Program-made: the position numbers and the translations under genes
Origin: Chitinophaga niastensis
GTDB taxonomy: Bacteria > Bacteroidota > Bacteroidia > Chitinophagales > Chitinophagaceae
DNA length: 64,000 nt
Assembly (NCBI RefSeq): GCF_003014755.1
Contig: NZ_PYAW01000003.1
Span: forward strand, 372,001 to 436,000
Direction of reading: 5' to 3'
In this document: piece after piece, positions 1 to 8,507 of the stretch
How the letters are laid out: each line of letters opens with the position of its first letter
Position numbering within the stretch: the stretch's first letter is position 1
The notes under the pieces: generated by a model
Told to the model about the DNA's origin: nothing
The model's database searches: none
The model's input: the letters and a program-made list of their open reading frames with translations, nothing else

Positions 1-836
1 GACCGCTTGCCATTTATTAATGCGTAACTGGTACTCACATCCGCCCCATCTTCTACCACCGCTACATCGCGCAGGTAAAGGTTTTGCACACCATTTTTAA
101 AGAGCGGAATATTTTCAAAATCCTTTATTTGTTTAATCGTAGTATTGGCCGGTGTAATATAATTTTTAGTACCAATGCGCACGTTACCGGATGGTGCGGT
201 TTGGTTATTCAGTCGTAATGCTTCTACCAGCTGATCCGGTGTCATGTTATGAGAACGCAGCAGCTCAGGGTCTGCTTTGATCACCACCGTACGCATGTTT
301 CCTCCAAATGGTGTAGAACCCACCAGCCCCGGAATAGAAGTAAAAGAGGAACGCACATAAACGTTGGCCAGATCCAGCAGTTCATTGTTACTGCGCTTAT
401 CACTGCTTAATACCAATTGTCCTACAGGCAATGTAGACGCATCAAAACGGATAATGAACGGCGGATTGGAACCCGGCGGAAATATAGCCTGGATACGGTT
501 AGAGAAAGCACTTACCTCTGCCGCCGCCTGGGCCATGTTAGTACCCGGATAAAAATTTATTTTAATCAGCGTTAAGCCTTGTATATTCTTTGTTTCTATA
601 TTTTTTACACCATTTACAAATAATAATATATTGATGTATTGTTTACCGAAAAAAGATTCCATCTGGGTAGAAGTATAACCACCAAATGGATGTGAAAGAT
701 ATATAACCGGCATATCCAGCTTTGGAAAGATGTCAATCTTAATAGTAGTGACAGCTTTAATACCAAAGAAGAATAATCCGGCAACAAGCACCAAAATAGT
801 GATGGGTTTACGAAGTGCAAAACGAATAAGGTTCAT
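1..836 (-). CDS. RND efflux transporter (AcrB/CusA-type inner membrane pump), N-terminal part
   Basis: The frame is open from an ATG at 836 to the window edge, so only about 278 N-terminal residues are seen of a family that is usually about 1000-1050 residues long. The protein starts MNLIRFALRKPITILVL, the usual cytoplasmic start plus first membrane helix (residues about 9-30) of RND pumps. It continues with the porter-domain pattern (IDIFPKLDMPVIYLSHPFGG, INFYPGTNMAQAAAEVSAF, FPPGSNPPFIIRFDAS, IPGLVGSTPFGGNMRTVVIK). RND pumps use the proton gradient to drive substrates out through an outer membrane channel. The TolC-type gene lies just upstream on the same strand, with a two-component system before it. 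No periplasmic adaptor gene is visible and it may lie beyond the edge. The substrate (metal or drug) cannot be decided from this fragment. Confidence 0.9.
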   Translation of the reverse strand, partial: MNLIRFALRKPITILVLVAGLFFFGIKAVTTIKIDIFPKLDMPVIYLSHPFGGYTSTQMESFFGKQYINILLFVNGVKNIETKNIQGLTLIKINFYPGTNMAQAAAEVSAFSNRIQAIFPPGSNPPFIIRFDASTLPVGQLVLSSDKRSNNELLDLANVYVRSSFTSIPGLVGSTPFGGNMRTVVIKADPELLRSHNMTPDQLVEALRLNNQTAPSGNVRIGTKNYITPANTTIKQIKDFENIPLFKNGVQNLYLRDVAVVEDGADVSTSYALINGKR

Positions 837-863
837 ACTATCTATTTGTGAATTATCAATTGA

Positions 864-941
864 AAAGCTGTTAGCAGTTAGCTTTTAGCCCTTAGCGGTT
901 AGTTAAAAGCTAATTGCTAAAAGCTAACCGCTAAAAGCTTT
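864..941. repeat. Imperfect 31-33 bp inverted repeat built of TTAGC-type heptads
   Basis: Arms 864-896 and 909-941 pair at 27 of the 31 core positions around a 12-base loop. Each arm is itself made of short units of the type TTAGCnn / GCTTTTAGC. It fills most of the gap between the stop of the TolC-type gene and the start of the RND gene, so it would form a long hairpin inside their transcript. There is no clean T-run after it. It may be a REP-like intergenic repeat, a processing site or a partial terminator. Confidence 0.7.
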
Positions 942-944
942 CCT

Positions 945-2339
945 TCACAGCTGGTTCTCAAATAACTTGAAATCCCCGGCTGCTGAAGCTTTTAACAAGA
1001 GTGCCTGCCATACATTACTATACGCGATATCCCTGTCTGTTTCTGCCCGTATTAAAGTATATAATGCCTGTGTAACATCCACCAGGTTGGTTAACCCATT
1101 ATTATATAAGACGGATTTTTGCAGATAAGCATCTGATGCGGCTTTCACCTGCACGGGCACCTCGTTATAATTACTTAGAGCATTAGTAATTTTAGTATCG
1201 GAAAGCTGTAGCTGGGCCAGCAATTGCTGGTTCACGAGGTCGTATTCGTCCTGTAGTCCCTTGCTGATCATCCTTTGCGATTTTACCTGTTGTGATATAC
1301 GCAGTGGTTGTGTTAAGTTCCAGGTAACACCTATGCCAACCAGGTAATTGGTACGGGTGGGTTTAGTACCATCCCAATAGTTATGCGTATAGGCGTTCAG
1401 GTTTTGTGCATTGTAAGTTGGCTCAAAGCCCGATCCGCGTGTTTGCAGCACACTTATCAGGGAAAATGCAGGGTAGCTCAGCGTCCTGTAATACTTCATT
1501 TGCTCATTGCTGAGTGCAATGCGGCTTTTATACCATTGCAGTAAAGGATGATTATTTAAAGCCGATGTATCACCGGGGAAAGCCGGCACACGGGAAACAA
1601 AAACAGTATCCAGTGTAAAAGTCTGTACCGGTACACCCATTAGTTGGGCCAGCTGACTGGATTCCGTTTGCTCAAAATCTATGGCCCTGGTCAACGCTAT
1701 TTTAGCGCCGGATACTTCTGCATTGGCTTGTGCAGAGTCTACGCCGGCACTCAATCCGTTCTTTACCCGCGTAACTACCACCCGGCGAAAGGTGTCAGCC
1801 CGGTTCAGGTTTTTCTGATAGGATTGTGTGAGCTTTTGTGCGGCTAACAGATTAAGATAAGCGGCTGCTACTTTTACTTCCTGCTGAAATATTTCTTGTT
1901 GCCAGTCTTTGTTATCCCGAGTAGCAACCGCTTGAGCAGTTTTAATTTTTTCTTTGGCCCTGCCGAAAGCAAAAAAATCCCAGTTTACGTTTGCCAGGTA
2001 TAATCCGCCAAATGCGGCATTCCAATTTTGATTAGGTAAAGGCACACCTGATGAAGCAACACCGAGTCCTCCAAATCCGTATAGAGGCCCGTTTTGTCCG
2101 TTTATAGTACCGTAGTCCTGTTGGGCAGATACATTCAGGTTAGGCAGATAATCGCGTTTAGCCTGTACCACGCTTACTTTAGAAGCTTCAGCATATTGCG
2201 CCTTAGCTTTGATAGTCCCATAATTATTTACAGCTGTCTGAATAGCGTTTTTAAGTGTAAGTGTTTGTTGCGCGCTTACAGTAAGGGTATTGGCACAAAT
2301 AAAGAAAAGAAGGCCAGCCAGATATTTTTTTCCAATCAT
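945..2339 (-). CDS. TolC-family outer membrane efflux protein
   Basis: The 464-residue product begins MIGKKYLAGLLFFICANTLT, ending in VSAQQ, a signal peptide with an Ala-x-Ala-like cleavage site. An ATG seven codons further upstream is in frame but would put charged residues before the signal, so the inner start is preferred. The body is the typical outer membrane efflux protein fold: long coiled-coil stretches (IKTAQAVATRDNKDWQQEIF, LLAQLQLSDTKITNALSNYN) and the paired NG motifs (VKNGLSAGVDSAQANAEV and LYNNGLTNLVDVTQAL) that mark the internal repeat of TolC proteins. It forms the outer membrane exit duct for the RND pump encoded next. It follows the kinase gene by about 105 bases on the same strand, which suggests control by that two-component pair. 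Confidence 0.93.
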   Translation of the reverse strand: MIGKKYLAGLLFFICANTLTVSAQQTLTLKNAIQTAVNNYGTIKAKAQYAEASKVSVVQAKRDYLPNLNVSAQQDYGTINGQNGPLYGFGGLGVASSGVPLPNQNWNAAFGGLYLANVNWDFFAFGRAKEKIKTAQAVATRDNKDWQQEIFQQEVKVAAAYLNLLAAQKLTQSYQKNLNRADTFRRVVVTRVKNGLSAGVDSAQANAEVSGAKIALTRAIDFEQTESSQLAQLMGVPVQTFTLDTVFVSRVPAFPGDTSALNNHPLLQWYKSRIALSNEQMKYYRTLSYPAFSLISVLQTRGSGFEPTYNAQNLNAYTHNYWDGTKPTRTNYLVGIGVTWNLTQPLRISQQVKSQRMISKGLQDEYDLVNQQLLAQLQLSDTKITNALSNYNEVPVQVKAASDAYLQKSVLYNNGLTNLVDVTQALYTLIRAETDRDIAYSNVWQALLLKASAAGDFKLFENQL

Positions 2340-2444
2340 GAAAGAACGATTTTGCAGCATGATTACTAAAGTTGTAATTCCATCTGCAAAATGACTTCAA
2401 CAATTTGAAGTAATCTTGAAGTAAAGCACTTATCTAAAAAATAA

Positions 2445-3755
2445 TCAGTAAATCGCGGGCGCTAAATTATCAAGTGCAATTGTCTGCACTTCTTCCTGGG
2501 ATTTCGATTGAAAATCGATTTGTAACACATGTAGTTGATTGCTATAATGATAGGAAATAAAGAAGCCGCTTACCTCGCATATCTGCTTTACAATGGATAA
2601 ACCCAGGCCTACACTTTCGCTGCATTGATTGCCTTTCTTAAAACGCTGGAATAGTTCTTCCACGGGCATTTCGGGGGGTAGTCCTGTATTTTTAACCACT
2701 AATTTTTTTTGTGTGAGCACCAGCTCTATACTTCCATCCTGTACATTATGCCGGATGGCGTTACCCACCAGATTATTCATCAGCATATCTGCTAAAGTGG
2801 GGTGTATTTTCAACAAAATATTTTTAGCAAAATCTGTTTTTACGGAGAGATTTTTCATCTCTATCCTGTCTTCATACGCTGCTAAAACATCTTTTGCAAC
2901 TCTACAGAATTTGATATTTTCTGACACTGCATACTCATTATTCTCCAGTTTTGCCAGTAAGGTGAGCGACCGGTTTATTTTTGATAATTTTTCAATGGCA
3001 TTCTGCATGTCGCTAATCAATGCCGCCTGGTTTTCTTCAATATTTGTTTCGCTGAGTAACTCTAATTTGTTGCGCAGCACAGCCAGCGGCGTTTGTAATT
3101 CATGGGAAGCATTTTCGCTGAACTCCTTTACAGACGCATATTCATCAACAGCTTTATCCGTCATCTTTTGCAGAAAAGAATTCAGCTCTTTAAACTCCTG
3201 GGTACCGGTTTGCGGAAACTGCACTTTTTGCTTTACGTTAAAGCCCTGAATTTTTTTCATTGTTTGCCGCAGTGTATGTAAAATACGCTGGGACACCAGG
3301 CGGGCAGTGATACCCACACAAAGTATGATCAATAATAGTTTCCAGATAACGGTGCCTAATATGGCATCCAATATTTGCCTGGAACCCGGAATATAATTGT
3401 AGGATGAAATCTCGTAGTTTGTATTTTTAATAGAAAAAAAAGAATTCACAACAAGGCGGCTCTCTTGGTGTTTGAGGTTGGTATCATGTGTAGAGATCTT
3501 TTGTATCTCCACGCTTTCCTTTGGTAATGCGGAAGCAAGCACAGTAACCGTTGTGGGTGATTCATGCATGGATGTAACCGGCGAAATACCATCGCGCAGC
3601 TGATTGGCCGTAATTTCGTTTATCTCCTTTAATCTGGCTATTTCTGCTTCATCTATCCTCTTTTCAATATTATAATAACAGAAATAAGTGGTGATCGGCG
3701 TTAACAGTAATGTTACACCGATAAACCACAAAGTAAATTTATCAACCAGTTTCAT
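2445..3755 (-). CDS. Sensor histidine kinase of an OmpR-type two-component system
   Basis: 436 residues. Two membrane helices (about 7-28 and 131-156) flank a periplasmic sensor region of about 100 residues with no recognised domain. The HisKA box is FSENASHELQTPLAVLRNK with phospho-acceptor H218. The ATPase domain shows the N box (NNLVGNAIRHN), G1 (VVKNTGLP), F (RFKKGN) and G2 (GLGLSIVKQI). It should autophosphorylate on H218 and pass phosphate to the response regulator, whose gene overlaps its start by 4 bases. The efflux genes lie directly downstream on the same strand, so the likely job is sensing an envelope stress or a pump substrate. The sensed ligand is unknown. Confidence 0.95.
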   Translation of the reverse strand: MKLVDKFTLWFIGVTLLLTPITTYFCYYNIEKRIDEAEIARLKEINEITANQLRDGISPVTSMHESPTTVTVLASALPKESVEIQKISTHDTNLKHQESRLVVNSFFSIKNTNYEISSYNYIPGSRQILDAILGTVIWKLLLIILCVGITARLVSQRILHTLRQTMKKIQGFNVKQKVQFPQTGTQEFKELNSFLQKMTDKAVDEYASVKEFSENASHELQTPLAVLRNKLELLSETNIEENQAALISDMQNAIEKLSKINRSLTLLAKLENNEYAVSENIKFCRVAKDVLAAYEDRIEMKNLSVKTDFAKNILLKIHPTLADMLMNNLVGNAIRHNVQDGSIELVLTQKKLVVKNTGLPPEMPVEELFQRFKKGNQCSESVGLGLSIVKQICEVSGFFISYHYSNQLHVLQIDFQSKSQEEVQTIALDNLAPAIY

Positions 3756-4435
3756 ACTTTAGAGGAATTAAATTTATAACCCAGGCCATAAACAGTATCA
3801 ATATAATCCGCTCCGTTGGCAGCACTGATCTTTTTACGCAGGTTCTTTATATGCTGATATACAAAGTCAAAATTAGCCAAATTATCGGTATAGTCTCCCC
3901 ACAAATGTGTAGCAATAGATTGACGGGAAAGCACCCGGTTCTTGTTCACTACCAGGTATAATAATAAATCAAACTCTTTGCGGGTAATATCAAGTGCGGC
4001 GCTGTTAACGGTTGCCTCTAACGTATCTGTGTTTAAAGTAATTTCATTGAAGGAGATAATATTACTGCCGGCCAGCTTCTTGCGGCGGTAAATAGCACGC
4101 AGCCTGGCATGCAGTTCAGGCAGGTGAAATGGTTTGGTGATGTAATCATCTGCACCGCCTTCGAGGCCGCTTATTTTCTCATCGAGGGCATCTTTTGCAG
4201 AAATGATCAGCACCCCGCTCTGGATTTTCTGCGTTTTAATAAACTTCAGCAACTCCAGCCCATTGCCATCGGGCAGCATCAGATCGAGTAATATACAATC
4301 ATATGAAAAAAGTAATAATCTTTCCTGCGCTTCATCAAAGCTATAAGCCAATTCGCAGATGTATCCCTCCCGCGCCAGGAAATCGTGTATACTGCTGGCG
4401 ATTTCTTTGTTATCTTCTACTGCTAGTACCTTCAT
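3752..4435 (-). CDS. Response regulator, OmpR/PhoB family
   Basis: 227 residues, the standard length. The receiver domain (1-115) has the acidic pair E7/D8, phospho-acceptor D51 in CILLDLMLPDGNG, and K101 in DDYITKPF. The C-terminal winged helix (about 130-225) shows the recognition pattern LTRKEFDLLLYLVVNKNRVLS-type and ends in the beta-hairpin IDTVYGLGYKF. It is the DNA-binding partner of the downstream kinase (4-base overlap, translationally coupled) and is the first gene of the run that continues into TolC and RND genes. The closest known style is the CusR/RprY-like group, but the target promoter cannot be identified here. Confidence 0.96.
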   Translation of the reverse strand: MKVLAVEDNKEIASSIHDFLAREGYICELAYSFDEAQERLLLFSYDCILLDLMLPDGNGLELLKFIKTQKIQSGVLIISAKDALDEKISGLEGGADDYITKPFHLPELHARLRAIYRRKKLAGSNIISFNEITLNTDTLEATVNSAALDITRKEFDLLLYLVVNKNRVLSRQSIATHLWGDYTDNLANFDFVYQHIKNLRKKISAANGADYIDTVYGLGYKFNSSKV

Positions 4436-4580
4436 ATAAAGAGCAAAATATGGCTGAATTTTGAAACAATTTTGAAGTTGAGGTCCGGAAACCAGATTTA
4501 GGCCAGTGGTACGGCCCGGATTGGTTGGTACACTGACCCGATAAAATATTAGTCCTTAACTTTACTAAAATAATTCATAT

Positions 4581-4949
4581 ATGCTGGCTGACAAAAAAAT
4601 CAAAGCATTCGTTCCAACTGTAATGCCGGACAAAGCAAGATTATTTTACAGAGATATTTTAGGATTGAAATTATTATCTGAAGATGATTATGCTTTGGAG
4701 TTTGCTGCAAACGGCATCTTACTGAGGGTAATTATTGTACCGGAATTAACACCACAAGCATTTACGGTGTTAGGATGGGATGTTGATGACATTTCTTCTG
4801 TCATAAAATCACTCAACAAAAAAGGGATCTTTTGTGAGCAGTACAACTTCCTCCCGCAGGATAGTTTAGGTATCTGGACAGCCCCAGGCGGGGCAAAAGT
4901 AGCGTGGTTCAAGGATCCTGATGGAAATGTACTGTCGTTATCAACATGA
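4581..4949 (+). CDS. VOC-superfamily (glyoxalase/bleomycin-resistance-like) protein
   Basis: 122 residues, one VOC unit. The beginning (IKAFVPTVMPDKARLFYRDI) and end (GAKVAWFKDPDGNVLSLST) are the paired beta-alpha-beta-beta-beta modules of the fold, and the final DPDGN turn is the family signature. Such proteins act as metal-dependent lyases, dioxygenases or ligand binders, usually as dimers. Metal ligands are not all recognisable (a Glu/His set is not obvious at the usual positions), so no reaction is assigned. The gene is transcribed towards the SRPBCC gene and the two 3' ends overlap by 9 bases. Confidence 0.85.
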   Translation: MLADKKIKAFVPTVMPDKARLFYRDILGLKLLSEDDYALEFAANGILLRVIIVPELTPQAFTVLGWDVDDISSVIKSLNKKGIFCEQYNFLPQDSLGIWTAPGGAKVAWFKDPDGNVLSLST

Positions 4950-5375
4950 CCCCGATGCCTGATGACTTACAACTGCATCCACAATACGCGCTAAAATATC
5001 CGACCAATATTTCAGCATCTCTTCGCGTTGCTTACTATCCAGCAGTTTTTCCTGGTGAAAGCTAATGGTAGCCCGGCCTTTATTATTGATGACCCTTACC
5101 TGTACAGTGGAATGATCCGCCCATCCCTTTTTCTTCCAGCTCAATCGTATATGTGACAAGGGCTTCAGCACTTTTACTACCCCCTCAATACCATTTACCG
5201 TTTGATAGGGCTTATTGGTACTCAGTTCACCAGATACTAATGGTCCCAGCCATATCGCCATCCCTTTATCCGAGAACAAAAAATCCCATGCTGTTTCAAC
5301 GGACACAGGTAAAGTTTTCCTTACACCCAGCTGAAATCCAACATCTTTTGTCTGGCCGGTTCTCTTTATTTCCAT
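4941..5375 (-). CDS. SRPBCC / AHSA1-like domain protein
   Basis: 144 residues. The pattern KTLPVSVETAWDFLFSDKGMAIWLG followed by an internal hydrophobic cavity region (SHIRLSWKKKGWADHSTVQV) and a long C-terminal helix (QREEMLKYWSDILARIVDAV) is that of Activator-of-Hsp90 ATPase-like START proteins. In bacteria these bind small hydrophobic ligands or sit beside ArsR-type regulators; no regulator is adjacent here. It is convergent with, and overlaps by 9 bases, the VOC gene. Function beyond the fold is unknown. Confidence 0.85.
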   Translation of the reverse strand: MEIKRTGQTKDVGFQLGVRKTLPVSVETAWDFLFSDKGMAIWLGPLVSGELSTNKPYQTVNGIEGVVKVLKPLSHIRLSWKKKGWADHSTVQVRVINNKGRATISFHQEKLLDSKQREEMLKYWSDILARIVDAVVSHQASGSC

Positions 5376-5467
5376 TTTGTAAGCTTAATTAAATACTTTT
5401 CCCAGATGCTTATATTCTCTGTTTTACGTTCACCTTTGTTTGCTATTATCATTTAGATGAAAGTAAT

Positions 5468-6487
5468 CTATTTTACTTTTTCTTCCCAATACTGTGAGCA
5501 ATCAACCGGATCAAGATAGGCCCCATCAAATCCTGCATTGAGTAGCTTCTGCGTATAGGCATCGGGGTTACCATATATCAGGGCTTTCCATTCCGGCATC
5601 CAGTAACGCACGTAATAATTACCATCCCAAAATGGGTCCAGCTTCTCCAACCAGGCCGGTGGATTGGTTTTCCATTCTGTTTTCCAATACCAGCGGTACT
5701 GTTCTGCCTGTCCCATGCTCATGTAAGCCAGCACCAGGCGTTTGCCGCCATTCTTTTTAATTTTCAGCGAAGCAATAATACTGCTGGGCCATGGCTGAGA
5801 ACTGTTTTCCGGAAATGCATCGATCACCAATACATCATAATTAGTAGCCTTAAGTGCACTCAGATATTGATCATTGGTGGCAAACTGTTTGGTATTAATG
5901 AGGTACAGGAAATTCTGCGCATCGCTCAGTGTATTAATATTGTTCGCATTTTCATGATAGGGTGCTCCGACCGGAATATTATCCAGCTGCCGGTGAGTAG
6001 CCGCAAAAGATATAAAGCCATAACCTCCGTTGGTTTGATAAGAATTGGTGATTTTTGCGGGTGTAAAACAATAGTCGGTGGTGAGTATTTTTAAATGATT
6101 ATTACTACCCAGTTTGCATAAGTTCAACCATTCATTCTTTACATCATCAGGTGTTGGTACATCGTCATGATTATCATAACCATATAACAATTCTTCACGG
6201 CCCATGCCGTCAATAGCCTGTATATAGGCACTTACAGGTGAATCCTGCGAACTTCCGCTAATGGTCAGTAATTCGGAACTATTTTGTGGCACTATCAAAA
6301 AACCGTTTTTTTGTTGCCGCGCCCAGGCACTGATTTCCTGTATAAAACTGCGCATTTCCTGACGATAATTAACCGGGCCAGGCTTTTTTATTGCTTCGTT
6401 GATGGTCTCCATTTTTTTCTGACAGGAAATAGAGCTGAATATTAATATGCCGGCAATAACAGGTAAACAACAACGCCATGTGTTCAT
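5468..6487 (-). CDS. GH114-like lipoprotein (putative endo-alpha-1,4-polygalactosaminidase)
   Basis: 339 residues from MNTWRCCLPVIAGILIFSS, with a lipobox ending ISC, so probably an outer-membrane lipoprotein. An ATG 13 codons upstream would precede the signal and is less likely. The protein shows the GH114 / MJ1477-type TIM-barrel pattern: YDVLVIDAFPENSSQPW, KRLVLAYMSMGQAEQYRWYW, YYVRYWMPEWKALIYG and the terminal DGAYLDPVDCSQYW. Known GH114 members cut alpha-1,4-galactosaminogalactan-type polymers. Many bacterial relatives are only described as cysteinyl-tRNA-synthetase-related and have no proven substrate. It stands alone, divergent from the leader-bearing gene at 6601. Confidence 0.8.
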   Translation of the reverse strand: MNTWRCCLPVIAGILIFSSISCQKKMETINEAIKKPGPVNYRQEMRSFIQEISAWARQQKNGFLIVPQNSSELLTISGSSQDSPVSAYIQAIDGMGREELLYGYDNHDDVPTPDDVKNEWLNLCKLGSNNHLKILTTDYCFTPAKITNSYQTNGGYGFISFAATHRQLDNIPVGAPYHENANNINTLSDAQNFLYLINTKQFATNDQYLSALKATNYDVLVIDAFPENSSQPWPSSIIASLKIKKNGGKRLVLAYMSMGQAEQYRWYWKTEWKTNPPAWLEKLDPFWDGNYYVRYWMPEWKALIYGNPDAYTQKLLNAGFDGAYLDPVDCSQYWEEKVK

Positions 6488-6600
6488 AGGATAACAGTTT
6501 TCAAATATAAAACGGTGTCCAAACAATCTCCCCCTATTCTTATTCTCATTAAATTTTCGTAAGTTAACAGAAGAACTATCCTGGAACCTTTATCTTTCTT

Positions 6601-8490
6601 ATGCAGCAAGGATACGATCCAACCCCGGCCAATAAAGTATCAAGCAGGGCAGTTGCCAATGATTCCCCTTCAGCAGGTATTGCTTTACCGGCGGTAACAC
6701 CGTTTCAGAGAAGGAAGGATAAAGTATCCAAACAAGAGGAAGCCCATTCTCAAAACGATCAATTAACAGCACAACCTATAGCAGGCACGCCCATCATCCA
6801 ACGGGTGCTTGAAGATAAAGAGATAGAGGAGCACTTAGCGATCATTGACAGTGGAAAATTTGATATTGGCTGGTTTTTAAACTGGCAAAGACAAATAGCA
6901 GTTGTGAAGCCGACTTATAGAACAATGGGCCCTGAATTTGAATTTGCCAAATTAAATGCGGAAGGTGTGCCTATTCATGTGGATCTGGCAAGATCAACTG
7001 AAACCATCAATGGATTGCCGTTTGTAATTGAAACCGATGCCGGTAATGTGATCGAATTGGCCTGTCCTCCTTTTGTATTGGGCACCAACATGAACGACTG
7101 GGAGAAAGCAAAAAGCAGGAGCATGCTTGTTGCACATGTATTTGAGCAAACATTAAAACAGATGGCGGAACGTGGCGCCGGTTCCGGTGGCAACCTGGGA
7201 TGGCTCCTGGAAAATGTGGCCGGCTTATTCAGCACTACGCTTCAATATACTGAAGTAAAAGCCAGTTACAACGATACGCCATTAACCACCTTTTCAAAGG
7301 GAGTAGCTGCTTTTACCAATGAGTTTTTTGATAAAAACGCTATGACCAACTCCCAGATCAACCTGAAAATGACTACCAATGAAGTTGGCATGGCGCTACG
7401 CAAAGGAACAAAAGGCTCCTCACCTAATATAATTATTAAGAATATACTAACCGCCCAACTGTTTGAAGGGCTGAAGGCATTTATAGAAGAAGGTAACGTT
7501 GAACAATATAGAAACAGGGTGGCTATCATATCTTATTATCTTTCCCAGATCCCGACAATGGCCCTGCAGTTTATCATGAACGATGTAAGAAGCCAGCACA
7601 TGGAACAACATCCGGAAACCAGGGAACAAAACAGGGATACTTTCAAGGCCATTCCTGCCAATCAGAAATTGCTCATCCGTCTGTCAAGTATCAAAGATTA
7701 CATGGGCTTTTGGATAAAGGCCAGTCTCAATGATATGATGAAAGATGATCCCGTTATTAAAGGCATGGTACTGGCAATAAAGCCGGAAACACTGGCTGGT
7801 TTTATGCTGGATCGTAGCGGCAAAACCTGGGAAGCGCATAAGGAAGGATTAGAAGCTTATAGCAATACTGATTTATCGGAGGCATACAAAAATGCGCTTA
7901 GTATCATTATTAATAACCTGGTTGCTTTAGCAAGTACAAAGGATATTCCTACACCACAAAAGATGAAAATTCCGCGGTACAAGGATGAAGGCGGTACTAA
8001 GGATTTAGTCAACTACGCTGCAGGTGCACCCTTTATGGCCCGGCCGGATACTTATGTGCCGCTGGAAGGCGGCCACCTTGTTGAAGCACGGGGATTAAAC
8101 AAGAAAATATATGACAATCAATTTATGAGAGGATTTCAAATGCCCTATTATCGGGCATCTCAAGGCCAATTGGCAAATGAAGAAACCCCCGACTATTATA
8201 AAATAGCTAGTGACAAGAAGAAAAACACATTAGCCGATTGGCCTGAGCAGATTGCTAACCAGGTATTGATAAAGGCTATTAATTCCCATGACGATCTGAA
8301 TGTGGCTGCCCAACAATTGGTTGACGTCATTAAAGAAGCCATCACGATGGATGAGCGCCTCAAACAATATACCTATGTTTTGATATCAAAATCTGTGGGT
8401 GCCTATGCAAAAAGCAAAGGGTTACAAAAAGAGGTTATTGCGCTGTTTAGTCCGCTGGTAACCAAATTATTCCAGGGCCAGGCCAAGTAG
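6601..8490 (+). CDS. Leader-bearing putative effector with amidoligase/glutamate-cysteine-ligase-like domain
   Basis: 629 residues with no signal peptide. Residues 15-32 (SRAVANDSPSAGIALPAV) are a leader shared without gaps with the proteins at 33358 and 34964. A variable Gln-rich stretch follows to about residue 68 (GTPIIQRVL). The core has GPEFEF at 110-115, ETDAGNVIELACPP at 144-157 and, much later, RPDTY at 481-485 with GGHLVEARG around 491-499. This spacing resembles ATP-dependent carboxylate-amine ligases of the glutamine-synthetase fold (GCS2/amidoligase), where E-x-E, D-x-x-x-x-E and E-x-R bind metal-ATP. The enzyme assignment is inference. It is a single gene, convergent with the GH9 gene 17 bases away. 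It could be an effector that modifies a target by amide-bond formation. Confidence 0.6.
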   Translation: MQQGYDPTPANKVSSRAVANDSPSAGIALPAVTPFQRRKDKVSKQEEAHSQNDQLTAQPIAGTPIIQRVLEDKEIEEHLAIIDSGKFDIGWFLNWQRQIAVVKPTYRTMGPEFEFAKLNAEGVPIHVDLARSTETINGLPFVIETDAGNVIELACPPFVLGTNMNDWEKAKSRSMLVAHVFEQTLKQMAERGAGSGGNLGWLLENVAGLFSTTLQYTEVKASYNDTPLTTFSKGVAAFTNEFFDKNAMTNSQINLKMTTNEVGMALRKGTKGSSPNIIIKNILTAQLFEGLKAFIEEGNVEQYRNRVAIISYYLSQIPTMALQFIMNDVRSQHMEQHPETREQNRDTFKAIPANQKLLIRLSSIKDYMGFWIKASLNDMMKDDPVIKGMVLAIKPETLAGFMLDRSGKTWEAHKEGLEAYSNTDLSEAYKNALSIIINNLVALASTKDIPTPQKMKIPRYKDEGGTKDLVNYAAGAPFMARPDTYVPLEGGHLVEARGLNKKIYDNQFMRGFQMPYYRASQGQLANEETPDYYKIASDKKKNTLADWPEQIANQVLIKAINSHDDLNVAAQQLVDVIKEAITMDERLKQYTYVLISKSVGAYAKSKGLQKEVIALFSPLVTKLFQGQAK

Positions 8491-8507
8491 AAGCAGGGAA
8501 TATTCCA

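Noticed and set aside
2629-3249. 206-codon plus-strand frame opposite the histidine kinase
   Set aside because: It is a shadow of the kinase gene: the opposite frame has full family motifs, and this one is Ser/Phe/Cys-rich with no recognisable domain.
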